Positions 24,308-36,500 of a DNA stretch of 64,000 nt are shown one piece after another. Below the pieces are notes generated by a model. The model saw nothing but the letters and a program-made list of their open reading frames with translations, was not told where the DNA came from and did not search any database. The stretch lies in contig CM020515.1 of the NCBI GenBank assembly GCA_009823395.1, positions 5,845,489 through 5,909,488 of the forward strand. Reading direction: 5' to 3'. Position 1 is the stretch's first letter; each line of letters starts with the position of its first letter. The stretch comes from Thamnaconus septentrionalis (lineage: Eukaryota > Chordata > Actinopteri > Tetraodontiformes > Monacanthidae). A program made the translations under genes and the position numbers.

Positions 24308-24359
<52 letters not shown>
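24308..24359. repeat. (TC)n microsatellite
   Basis: Pure TC run of about 26 units on the plus strand. It would be (GA)n in a minus-strand kcnc3 transcript, about 140 bases after the candidate stop at 24499. Confidence 0.97.
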
Positions 24360-24362
<3 letters not shown>

Positions 24363-24498
24363 TCTACATTGCATATTTCTATGTTTTGTATACTGTCTCT
24401 CTCTGTTTCTTTTTTTTTTTTTGTCTTTTCTCCTCTCTCTTCGTCCCCCACGTCGACTTTTTTTTTGTTTGTGTTTTTTTTTGTCGCCGGCTCCTCTT

Positions 24499-24542
24499 CT
24501 ACCACGGGCTGTCGCTCCAGTAGCCGTTCACGGTGCCTCCTA
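24499..24542 (-). CDS. kcnc3: kcnc3 candidate terminal exon c (short tail ending SDSPW)
   Basis: On the minus strand, a pyrimidine-rich tract of over 100 bases (about 24545-24660) leads to CGTCAG, then 44 bases. Joined to the phase-1 G of exon 4 they read [14 protein letters not shown] and stop TAG (24499-24501). Twelve of the 13 complete sense codons end in G or C, like the true exons and unlike the surrounding DNA. I do not recognise this tail from a named isoform. A 15-codon open frame is easily found by chance, so support comes from splice signals and phase. Confidence 0.5.
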
Positions 24543-27500
24543 CTGACGGGCCGCAGCAGGGAAACAAGGGAGAGAAGATGGACGGACAGGAGAGGGGAAG
24601 GTGGGAAGGGGAAGGAGGGGTCCGGGAGAGGCGAAAAAAGGGGGGAAAGAAAGAGAAGCCAAAAAGGGAGAAAAACTAAAAATATTGCCACTGCCGGCTG
24701 AGTCACACTGGAGTCAGTGCACGTCGCAACGCTGACGGCGTTCTGCGGCGATGGCGATGGCGGCGGTGGTGGTGGTGGCGGCGGCGACGATGGCGGGTGA
24801 AGGTTTGACGATGGCGGGATGAACTTAACTCAGACTTAAGGATAAACACACTTCCACCCCTCGGGCTTAGCTGCCATGTCTAGGACAGTTACCCCCCGCC
24901 ACCGTGTAGGAGTTCAAAAAACAAGGGCTGCCGATCACGTTCGCTCAAGGAGCGACTCGTTAGCCTAGCGTAGCAGGACTGTGGGCGGGCTGGAAACTGC
25001 TAGCAACGGGTTGTACGTCGAAATCCTTTCATTGGACGGACCCAAGAGAAGTTTTCAGGCGATAGGTTTTTGCACTTTTTAACCTCTGCGAGTCCAACAA
25101 CTCTTAGCCAGGCTAGCTGCACTTTCCTGCCTCCAAAATTCCTCTTCTGACCTCAGCCAGCTGTAGCTCAGAGGACATCAGGCATGAGTGTTACTATTAG
25201 TCTCATCTCAAATTGTTCCTGTAGGCCTTGGTGAAAAAATGACAGCAGGTGAGCCTGAGTTTAAAGCAGGCAAAGTCTTACGTGGTGGAGATCGCACTCT
25301 TGGTCTTGAGGTCAAGCACGGACTAGCTAGCCATCGCAGGGCTAAAGATTTTCTGAACTAGAGTTCTTTTCAATGGTTGATTAGTCTTCTCATTTTATCA
25401 GTCACACATTCTGCTCTGAATGACTGTCCCAGCCCTAACCATCAGGAAGGATAAACAAAAACAAAACGGGGTAGTCACGAAAAGGCCTATTGCAAGAAAA
25501 AGAAAGATATCAATGACGATTCGAAAGCTTTTCTCACATTAAACGCTACTTTCAAAACTCCGCCCCTCCCTGTTGGAACTTGGTACTTGATCTCAGCCTC
25601 AGCACCAGGATCTCAAAACACACAACTTATTGCACAGGGCCATTACAGCACGGGCATTGAAAACTTAACTGATTTTAGACAGGGGATAAAATCTGAGCTC
25701 TGCCTGCAGCCGAAGCAAATGAAGATGTTGGACAATGGATGTTATAGATTTGCAGCTCTTCATTGGGTTTTCGACTGGGCACCTCTGTCATATATCCTGA
25801 TGCAACTGCTTTTTAAAAATATATATTCATTAACTAATAATAATAGTAATAATGGGAGTAGGAGGGCTCTCGATGGCGGTGCCGTGCTAAAGGAATACAG
25901 TGAACGCAATCTAGGTACGTGTGTCGACAGCCTTGGAACTCCAAACATCTACGTCTTGTCTAAATGTAGGAATTTCACATCTACCACCTACATTTTCTTT
26001 TGTTCAAGGTGCTTTCTAAGAGATATGCTTTTGACAGTAAGTGTACAAAAAAAGTCTGCATTTTTTTTTTTTTCATTATTTTTTCTCGTTCAGGTGCTTC
26101 TAGCGAATTGCATGCCGCATTTGCGCATTGCGTGTTTCTGTGCGTGAATGTGCGCAATTTGAGGCTCAATACTGGAAAAAGTCTCTTGTTCGTAAAGCTA
26201 CTCTTAAGTACAACTCTTAAAGCATTTGCGACGAGTGCAGTTGAGATACAGGGAAGATGTAGCGCATGGATATCTGTCGCTAAGCTAAGTCAGCTATAAT
26301 GTCACTCTAAGCTAACCTAGACCCCTATCCCTGTTAGTAAGGCATGGCGTGTTAGCATGGTGATTTATTTTAAAGCACATTTGCTCAAGCGTCTATCTGA
26401 GCTTCGTCAGCAGGCTTTGCTAATGCTGTTGTCTTCAACCGCCTATTGCCTCAGAGAATGATGATTTAACGTTATCCCTATAAGTGCATGGGAGTGATGG
26501 AGATGAGAGAGCAGCAAGTATGATTTACATGAGACACTCTTTTTTTTTTTTTTTGAGAAGAATGGTTTTGTTTGGTTTGTTTCTTCTGCGCATTCACCAG
26601 AAATGACAGTAAAACAGATTCATAATTGTTGCTGTTGTTGCTGATATTTGTTGCGCTGTGTCCCCACGGCTATGCTACAAGATGGAGGGAATGGGGGAGT
26701 GGCATCGCCTGAGTCCAGGCGGCTCAAAGGGCTCGAAGGTGGAGTTGGTGATGGGGGTGAGGCGCAGCGGTGCGCCCGTCATCCCGGAGATATTATTGAG
26801 ACTGCGGGACTTCTCATAACCCGGGGCTACATGAATGGACAAGCACAGGTCAAAGGGGAGAGGTTAGTGGGAATATGGAGGGTCATCCATATTAGCATCA
26901 TATGGCGAAAACATGTTGATATGTACAGAATGCGTGTCATTGGACGGGAACAGAAAATTCCATGACAAAACGAAACAAAACCAAACAAAAAGGAATGGAG
27001 TGATACATTCATTTATGTTATGTCGCCACAGCATTGCAAAATATAAACCATTGTTCACAGTGTATAAGCATTTCCAAAAACCAAAACAAAACAGGCAACA
27101 GCCAAGTAAAAATATTTCAGACCAAAAAAAAAAAAAAAAAAAAAAAAAATACCAACAAAACAAAACAAAACAAGAGTCGGACGGAAAAATGTACGGAGGG
27201 ACAAACAGATGGACAGACAGACAGAGACAGGACAAAACAGGAATATTGGTTACGAAAATTAGCTATCAAAGTCTACAATATCCCCCAGCCAACTCAGGGT
27301 GGCGCTCTACAGCACTGCCATCAACTGTGTAGGGTAGAGGATGCACGAGTCCAGTGGGTGTACATTTATATTCACTGGACCACCTCTGAGATTCCCAAAA
27401 GCAAATGTTCCTTTGGGAAACTCAGATGGATAAATCATCTGGAGCTGAGCCCGTACACACACGTTTCCATTCATTTACTCCTCATTCTGAGAATTTTTTT

Positions 27501-30500
27501 TTACTCTTTTTTTTATAATTCTAGATTTTGAGATTTCTAAACTCAAGATTTCTACACTAAATGACAACAATAACAGGGGAGGTGATCACTGGCAGACCTC
27601 TGTTATCAGGTAGACAGAAAGACAGAATTTGTCAGAAGACAAAACTAGTACGAAGTACTTTCTATTCTCTGTGTTAAAAATTTAAAAAAACAAGAAGCTC
27701 TGCCCTATTTCCGGTAAATGCTAACACTAGCATGCTATGCTAACAATGCTTCATTGCTGACAGGATTGTTCTGTTTAATGGAGTCTTGGCATTTATTCGA
27801 AAGGATTTCATACTTAAAACGTGGCAAAGAGGGGATGCTAATGTTATCTAGTGGCACGCTCACGCCGTTATGCCTCTTTCAGTATGTGACCTTGTGACAC
27901 TGGCCATTTTGAATTGAGTCCTGTGAGAGGTTGCTGCTGTTGATGTAACATAGAGACTTTGCACTAGATTCACTCTCGCTGGATTCCTCAAAGTTCGGGC
28001 CGTCCGCGTCTGTGCTTGTCATGTTCTCCAATGAGATCTGTCCCTGTGCGCCAGATTTTAAGGCAGTCCTTGATTTGAGTGTTTACAATGGTAAACCTGG
28101 ACCAATAAAGCTATGGAGCGTTTTAAAAAACACAAGAATCACCGGTCGGATGCTTCTGGCTTGCTGGCTGCAGCTTCTCAGTAAAGTGCTAATTTTAGAC
28201 CGACGTCCTAACAGCTGCGATACAAGTGACAAACGCTGAAGCCAGCTCACAAAATGCGATTGCTCTTTTCAGCACCCATACATAAAAAAAAAACAAACCC
28301 TGTGCTGTCCTTGGCGGAGTCACAGAAGAGCTGACAGGTAAGAACCAAAGGGCACCTCTACCTTGCAACCCTCATCACAATGACTACAACAGTAAGCGAC
28401 CATAAATCAATACCCTACATAACCACTGACACACAATACAACAGTTTTTTTTTTTTCAAATACTCATCAACACTTCCCAGGGAAGGACTTGCCCTTGCAA
28501 GGTGAGCGCGGCATCACTCTCACATAAAACAGATACAGAGGAGCTGATGCAAGAACCAAGAACCAGGACGACAAATTTTAAAAGCTACACTTTGAAACAC
28601 TGCCTGGAGGCGGTATTGATGTTTGAAAGAGGACTTGTAAAGCTTTGTCACCGTCGTTCTAAAAAGTAAGAATTTAACTGCCGCTGAAAGACGCCCGGTT
28701 TAACACCTGACAAAGATGCCCAGGATTTCTTTCTATTGCGCCTGTTGAATGTGCAACCGGTACCAAACCCTCCCTCAAAACTTGGTGCAAAAAGAGGGGG
28801 GGCGGTGCTGCTGGTGGTGGTGGTGGTTGGGGGGGAAATACAGACTACTACATACTACAGCGTGGCTTTCGGGGAGACCCCCGAGAGACCGGCACGATGA
28901 GTTAGCCGAGAATCCAGCGAAAGCCTTGGAAATGCAAAGCGAGCCGGAGAACATCGGAATGCGGCTGAGAAGTTTCAACACCGGCAAGAGTTTCATATTG
29001 GGTCACTTTTTTTTTTTTTTATTTTTTCCTCCTTTCTTTTTATTCACATATTGGAACATTCAGGATTTTTTTTTTTTTTTTTTTGTCTTCAGTGACTTTC
29101 TGCTGCGATTCTGTGGAATCCTAACATGCAGCAAATATGCTGTGCTATGGTGACTATGTGTCATCAATGCTGTCGCTATTCGTTTCAGGGGGACGGCATT
29201 GACTAGGATGGCCAATCAAAAGGCCTTTGTGATGTCATGCTCAAACTGTCCAGCCTTGTGGATACTGGATACTGCAGAGAGGAATCCAGGTCGCTGGGTT
29301 GAAAAGGACCTTGCTATTTAATGCACTATTCAAAAACAAAATAAAACAGAAACAGATGTAAAATATTTTGAACCTGAAATGAGAGACTAACATTATGTCA
29401 GCTACATGTTCTTTATTATTTTTTTCTTTTTAAGCGGCGCACATGTGAGTGTGGCTGTGTTTTTTTGCTGTTTTTTTTTGCGTCTCCTGCGTAGCGACAC
29501 ACATTCAGCTGCGCCTGTAGCGAGCTGCGTGCGCACCATCAATCCCTAAAGCACAGCTAATAAATCAGCCGTACTGTGCCTCTTAGCTGATTGGAGCTCT
29601 CGCATGCACACACACACACACACACACACACACGAAAGGAGGATTGTGGGGGGTTGAAGGAACTTGGGGGATGGGGACAAAGGGGGGGGGGGGGGGCAGA
29701 TTGACCGGATCAATAAGTTACAGATTACAGCGTACAGCAGCAACCGCTTATAGGCTGTAATCTCGGATCAGGGTTGCCGCCGCAATCAAAGATATTATCA
29801 GAATAAGCATCGGAACACGCCATCGATCAGCGCCGGCCGCGGCGCCCCCTGCTTGGCGGCGCCGAGCGTCTTCGGGCTACGACGTGCAAGCAAACGTTTC
29901 GCTTCGCTGCGTCAATGCCGCAAGGATCACAAACCTTGCCCACCTTTCACCTTTGCCCTGCGATGAGGCGCCACCGCATGGGAGCATTTGTGGCGCTAAG
30001 AGGGTGAAAAGCTGCTGCGTCTCTCGAGACAAGATTGCGCCCCCTTTAAAGCCCAAAGCCTGAAGTAGAGGCCAGCGGCCGGAGCGGAGCGGCGTCAGCG
30101 CTAGCCGAGCTGCGGCGGGAGACTTTTTCTGTTTTCGTCCCCGTACGTACCTCCCTCCGCTCGGTCAGGCTTTAGTAACGCAACGCAGCGGGAGAGACTG
30201 GAGAGGACGGCCTGAGGATGGGATGGACACACCAGTGTTAGCGTGACATGAGAAGACACTGAGGAAGAGGGTGAGGAGGAGGAGGAGCAAGAGGAGGGAA
30301 GGAAGGACACGGGACAGGAAGTAAGAAGAGGCAGAGGGGAAGCGAAGCGGGAGCGGTGATGGCCATTCATGGAAGGAAGTGAGCCGAGTATCCAAACAGG
30401 ATGGTGGGAAGCCACCGGTTTTTACTTCATGCCTCCACATTGTATAAATACTTACTGTAACCAATTCTACCATTTATTACAGTATAAAAAGCGCCAATGC

Positions 30501-33500
30501 ATCTCAAATAATTCACTCCATTCAGACTGCAGGCCAATCGGATTCCAATCAGATTCCTTCCCAAATCCGATTTTCAGGGCTGACTGTCCAGACTGTTTCA
30601 GCAGGTGTCCAAATAGGATCTGTCTCTGTTCAGACTGGGCCACATTATTGACCCATCTGACAGGTTGCTGTAGCAAGGACGTCGGAGCGGAGGCGTCGTC
30701 CGGCGTTAGCGCGTGACGTCGCAGAATTGCGACAGCGGCACTTGTTGCGATACTTGCCCTGGGGCTTGGCTTGAATGGAGCTTCTGTATCTCCCCACAGA
30801 CTGATGAGCCAGTGAGTTTCCTACTTCTTCTGTCTGCTCCATTACATTACAGCTCCGCACCTGGAACGGCGCCCTCTGGTGTGGCGCATTGGGTCTTGCG
30901 TCACGTAGAGTGACATACGTCACGGACACGGTGTGTTAGGATCTGTTCACCCTGAGACTTGAAAACTACCCCCCGAAGGTGGTTTCAATCCGTGTTGCAA
31001 AAATCGGATTTTGTGTGATTTGTGACTGTTTAGACCACAAAAGAGCCGCTTTCAATCTGGATGGGCTAAAAAACGGATTTTGGCTGGCAGTCTGAACGAG
31101 GCCAAAGTGTGGTCCAGTAACGAAGCTAATACTTGCAGTTATTATTATTATTATTGTTGTTGTCATTATTATCATTATTATTTTGGAATAGCCCTTTAAC
31201 AAAAGAGCAAATCCATAACTGTGTGAAGTGCAGTTTGTAAGGGCTTAGAGCGAGAGCTAGCGCTAGCCTCGAGCCTCAGCAACAGAACGCTTGACACAGA
31301 GTTGCATGAATCACACTGTGTGACTCTTTCCCACCTCACATTAGTGAACATCGCTCACTTCAGCCTTTGTTGTTTTTTTTTTCTTCTTCCATGAATACAC
31401 ACACACACACACACGCGCAAGCTCACTTTTTGCATACTTGCGCCGTGGATCTCGGCACCATATGCAGCGATGAGTATCTGCGGCAGCATGACGGTGTGGG
31501 ATTAAGTGACAAAAAAAAAATGCAGCGTTTGTTCAGAGTCGCGGCGGAAAATGTCACCAGTGAAGCGACGTGAGTCACTGGCGTTTTTTTTTTTTAAAAT
31601 CACGCCGGTGGAGCACAGCGGCGCAGGGGAGACGGATGTAGGACGCAGAGGACAGAGTGGTGGAAAAAAACTGTCCTGTGCATCTGGGACTGGTTAGCAA
31701 TGTAATGGAAAAATAGATTTTTAATGAAAAAGGTAATGGTGACGTTGAGGTTGCAGAGCTAAGAGGGCAGAAGAGGGAGTTTTGAAGGTTTACAGGGAGG
31801 GGACAGTGATGACGACATCTATAACATACAAATATTACTCCAGAAGAAATCTGCATTAAATGCAAATAGAGATTCATTAAAGCAAAAATATATTTTTTTT
31901 ACTTTGAAATATAGCAAGCATGGTCATGCACAAATATTTATTAAAAAGTGCTTTGAAAAAAAAATGGTGATTGTCACTAAGTAATATTTGCACAATGCAT
32001 TAGAATACATTTAAGCATAGATAGCACATACATACAGTTAACGTGCATGTATGATACAGGTTAATAAGGCCGTGTTCCACACACAAGCAGGTGGAACATG
32101 GAAAGAACAGACTGTTGGGTACAAGGTTAAACCATGTAGAAGTAGACCCCTGTCGCAGTGAACAGGCTGAAATACAAAATGAGTGTTAGTGAATGATGTT
32201 GAGATTTAGAAATCCAATTAAAAAAAAAAAAAAAGAAAAACACAAAACAAAACAAAGACATTACTACTATTTTTCTACTAGCACCTGCAGAAACCTGCTG
32301 GTAAAACTGATGCCAAGTTGGAGTTTCCACGTTTCCACCTTGCCTTAAAAAGCCATCAGGTGCAATTAAAAACACAGTAACGATATAATAATAATGATAA
32401 GTAGTAGTAGTATCATAATCATTTTTCAGTTGGATGGAAGCCTGCAGTGTTTGCACTGTTTGGTCTTTCCACCTGAATCGCGTTCTCACCCGAATGTTCC
32501 ACAAAAAGTACGTTTTCGCCTTCTCATCGTTAAGATTTCTCATCTGCATAAATAAACTGGACGAAACCGCGCAAACTTGCTCTCAAACCCGCTTCTCCTT
32601 CCGACGCCACCGCGGCTCAACCGACGCAGCGGAGGGGAAATAGATACGAGCCAAATGCGAAAGGCCTCACGGGACCCCGGCCAGCGGTGGTGATTTAACA
32701 GCGGCATAAAAGGGAAGCAGTTACGAGCGAGAAAAGGTGAAAGCGAAGCGAACGGACGGACGAGAATTTGGAATGCGAGCGGATGAAAGCGGCAGGTGCG
32801 GCACCAAAGGCGCGTTTGGTGGTGGGGGAAGGAGTGAGGGGGGAACGTGGAGGGGAAGGTGGGGAAGGTCTCCCCTGGGTCTCTCAGGGCCAATAAGACT
32901 CGGGAGTGGGCTCGGGCCAGCGGCGACCCTCCGTCAATGAGGAGATCTGATGCCGTTTCTACTGAGGACAAGGAGGAGGAGGACGGAGAGAACAAGAATT
33001 ATGGGGGAGGAAAAGCTTTGGGGAGGAAGGGCGGCAGCGAGAGAGGCCGTGAAATATAAAGTAGGGGGAGTGATTAATGCAACATTTCACTCCTTTATCC
33101 GACCTCCACCCACTCACTGATTAGGCCCTCGCAACTAACGGGGGGCGGGGGGGATACATGGTCTGGTATTCTAATGCGGCTTTGAGACCTCATGCAGGCA
33201 GGGGAGGGTGTAATGTGCACTCTCGGCCTGAGGAGGCAGCGAAAGCACTGCACCAAAGCTGTTTCCTGTTGCTACTGCAGTCCATTGTAAGACAGAAGGG
33301 CCCGTCGGTGTCCCGGCGTCCACTTTCTTGTCTTGTCAATTGTACTATAAGGCGGCAAGACGGCGAAGCACAAAGAATGGATGGTTTCATTCAGCAGGGC
33401 TTCATGTTTCACATTATTTAAAGGTTATTCACAAATGTCCTCGAGCAACAGAATGTGCCTGTAGCCTGTCATGGAACTCCATGTGTGCTCTTTGTGATGT

Positions 33501-36500
33501 CACAGAAGCTTGATCCAACAACCCATTTTTGTCTCCCTCCAAACATGAGGACAACAACAAGGCATCTGTTGGAGCAGGAAGCTAAAAACGAGTTTCTAGG
33601 AGGCTGAAAACAGCGGGCTAAATAGGCCGTTTTGTGGAGACACAACGAGTTATGTATTTTTCTGAACAATTCATGTTCATGATGTCACAGAAGCTCGATC
33701 CAACAACCTGTTTTTGATGCCCTTCAAACATGAGGACAACAACAAGGCATCTGTTGGAGCAGGAAGCTAAAAATGAGTTTCTAGGAGGCTGAAAACAGCG
33801 GGCTAAATAGGCCGTTTTGCCGGGATACAGAGAGTTGTGTGTGTTTTTCTGAATAATTCATGTTCCGAATCGGCTCCACCAGAGTCGGAAGGTTGAGACC
33901 TTGACCTTAAGGCCACAGTCTGACCACAACAACAGGGCTTTCAGGCTCATCTGAATGAGTGCAGTCATGGGGGAAACCAGACAACCAAAGACGCACACTG
34001 GCATTTGGTGACTGTCTGTACAACCTAGTCAACATGGCTTTATTAGAATCAGAATCAGAACACAGGGAAAATAACCTGTGGTTAGTTCCTCCGAGTCACC
34101 AGCGGGCAAGCAGGTGCTATTTTCAGAGGAAGTTGAGGGTTACTGCAGGTGTTGATTAATGAATATGTTGACGAAGATGCTGATGGGGGGGGGGACTAAC
34201 ACACCTCTAAATTAACGCACAAAGCTGTAATGAATAAAACAGAAAGTTTTAAACTAAATAAGTTGTCAAAGGTAAAAGCAATTATTGTAGACTTGCTATA
34301 AGACTCAAGTCTGAAGACCTAAATTATATTTGAATTAATCGGTTAATCTAACAATTATTTCCTTGATTATTGATTATTTCCCCTGTGTTGGATTAATGTC
34401 CAAATTTTCACATGCTAATCTATATATCTCAATAAACATGAACATGCATCTCTTCACATTTCAATGCATCTTCATTGCCCTCAATCTCCATGTAAACTTT
34501 GGGATGGGGGTTGGGTTAAACAAAGTTGAGAGCTCTCACCTTGCTCTCTCATACATATCTATGGGTGTATTATTTAGAACATTTTCACCCCCCCGTTGAT
34601 GCTGCATTGACGTCATCATGGAGCATAATTGATACATTTGGAGGCGAAAGCCCCCTATATTTTTTCACCTCGGGTGTCAGCCAGTAGTGGCTCAATACAG
34701 GACTTTGTCACAACAACCATAATCAGTCTGAAGGTGGAATTCCTCATGGTAACTGTCAGCCTGCGCAGCAGCAGGCCTGCCATTCACAGCCGGCGGGCGC
34801 GGAGACGGCTATAGGATAAACTGTGTGGTTTTGCGTGTGCACGCCGTATTTCCTTACAAAATCAATGTGTTTTGACTGCCAACACACACAACAATTTTGC
34901 AATAAATCGGGGGCCGATCTGTTTTCACCGCAGAGTTGTGGTGAGACTGCGGTGTTGTGTTTCCGTGTATACAAATTGGTCCTGATGTTTCATGCCTGGG
35001 CTCCGTGCGCAGGCACGGAATTTTAGTATATCATATAGCAACATCTTACAATATGTTTGTATTAAAGCTGATTGTATTACCATCACAGAACAATGCATTT
35101 TTACTAAGCAGCCACCATCTGTGATTTAACGTTACTTTAACTAATGTTAATGGAAACATATACGTGCAGGGTTTCTGTAAATTTGTCAAACTAAGGGTGT
35201 AATTCACATCGCAGGTGTGTTGTGCTGGGTTTTGCTGGACGTGAGACGCCAGGGTGTTTGGTGGGACGCAGCGCGCTGCATTGGTATGGATCAATAGCGC
35301 AATCAAACGCCAAGCCTTGGCCCAAAAATGCTGCAGTCCCGCAAGTCCCAGAATCCCCCCTTCTCATTGTTTCCGTAGCAACAGAGGGGAGAAAAGAGTT
35401 GGGAGAAATAAATAGGGAGTGGAGGGAAGGGGCAGATATAGAGGGGGAATGTTCACAGCATAGGAAAGTGAGAGCAGAATTTTTAACAGAGACATGATAT
35501 ATTGTGTGGTAATGTGGAAAACAATAGATAGATAGATAGATGGATAGATAGGTGTGTTTCCGTTTATGGATAGCAAATGTAACGTAAAGTTTGGACAAGT
35601 CAATGCCAGAAGGCAACGCATGTTAGCAGTTAGCAACATGCTAGTTTGACTTGGCAGATAAACAAATTGCTTTTTGGTTTTTGTCCAGCGTATCTTTGCC
35701 CTAGTGTGTCAGATGTTGAGATGTGAACGATGAGACGCAGACCCCAACATTGGCACTTGATTGACAAAGCCATTTTCACTCAACTGAGGATGAGGCTTCC
35801 AGCCACGATGCAAACGTGGATGTCAGTTAATCAAAATTTCTTTGAATTGTTGCAGTTTCCGTAGTTTTCAACGCAAAGCCTCCAAGTGTGACCTCAAAGA
35901 ACATTTGTGGAAACACACCTACAGATGGGCAGACAGAAAGAGCTAGCTAGCTAGCTCCGGGAAGTCCGGGAAGCTTGAGCGAGCTAGCTAGCTAGCTAGA
36001 TGGATAGCTAGCTAGATAGATAAATCTTTGAAGCTAATATAATAACACAAGTTTTCAATGAAAAAAGAAGGAGACTACGTTGTTTGACCTCCTGTGACTT
36101 GTGCCAGGAACACCAAAAGGTCAAAGCGTTGCATTAACATAAGACCAGACACCAGGCAACAACATCCCTCTGGCAGGGGCGAAGCAAAACAGGAAGCTGA
36201 AGAATTTCCCAATAATAGGTTCTTTTGTCACAGAGATATTTTGGTCTTGGTTGGTATTTTGGTATCAGTCGCTTGCGCCCCTGCCCTATTTTTTTTTTTT
36301 TTTAAAATACTTATTCACAAAGGCAGCACAGAGACAGATGAGCTAAAGTTCAGACAGATGGCAAAACAGGACGAGCGTTACAACGCAGCCCTTTTCAGAA
36401 TGCGTCCGAGAAGCTTGAGTCCTTCATTCTTTCCACCCGTCGCAGATCCGATTGTGTGATGGATAGTGGGATGCATTGACTGCAGTCATATTAAGGAGCT

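Noticed and set aside
24074..24706. 210-codon minus-strand frame over candidate exon c
   Set aside because: A different frame from exon c, made of RERERE and low-complexity pyrimidine-tract translation.
28855..28964. Further phase-1 minus-strand candidate tail of 36 codons
   Set aside because: Open and preceded by CTCAG, but codon third positions are not GC-biased and the peptide resembles no Kv3 tail. Judged chance.
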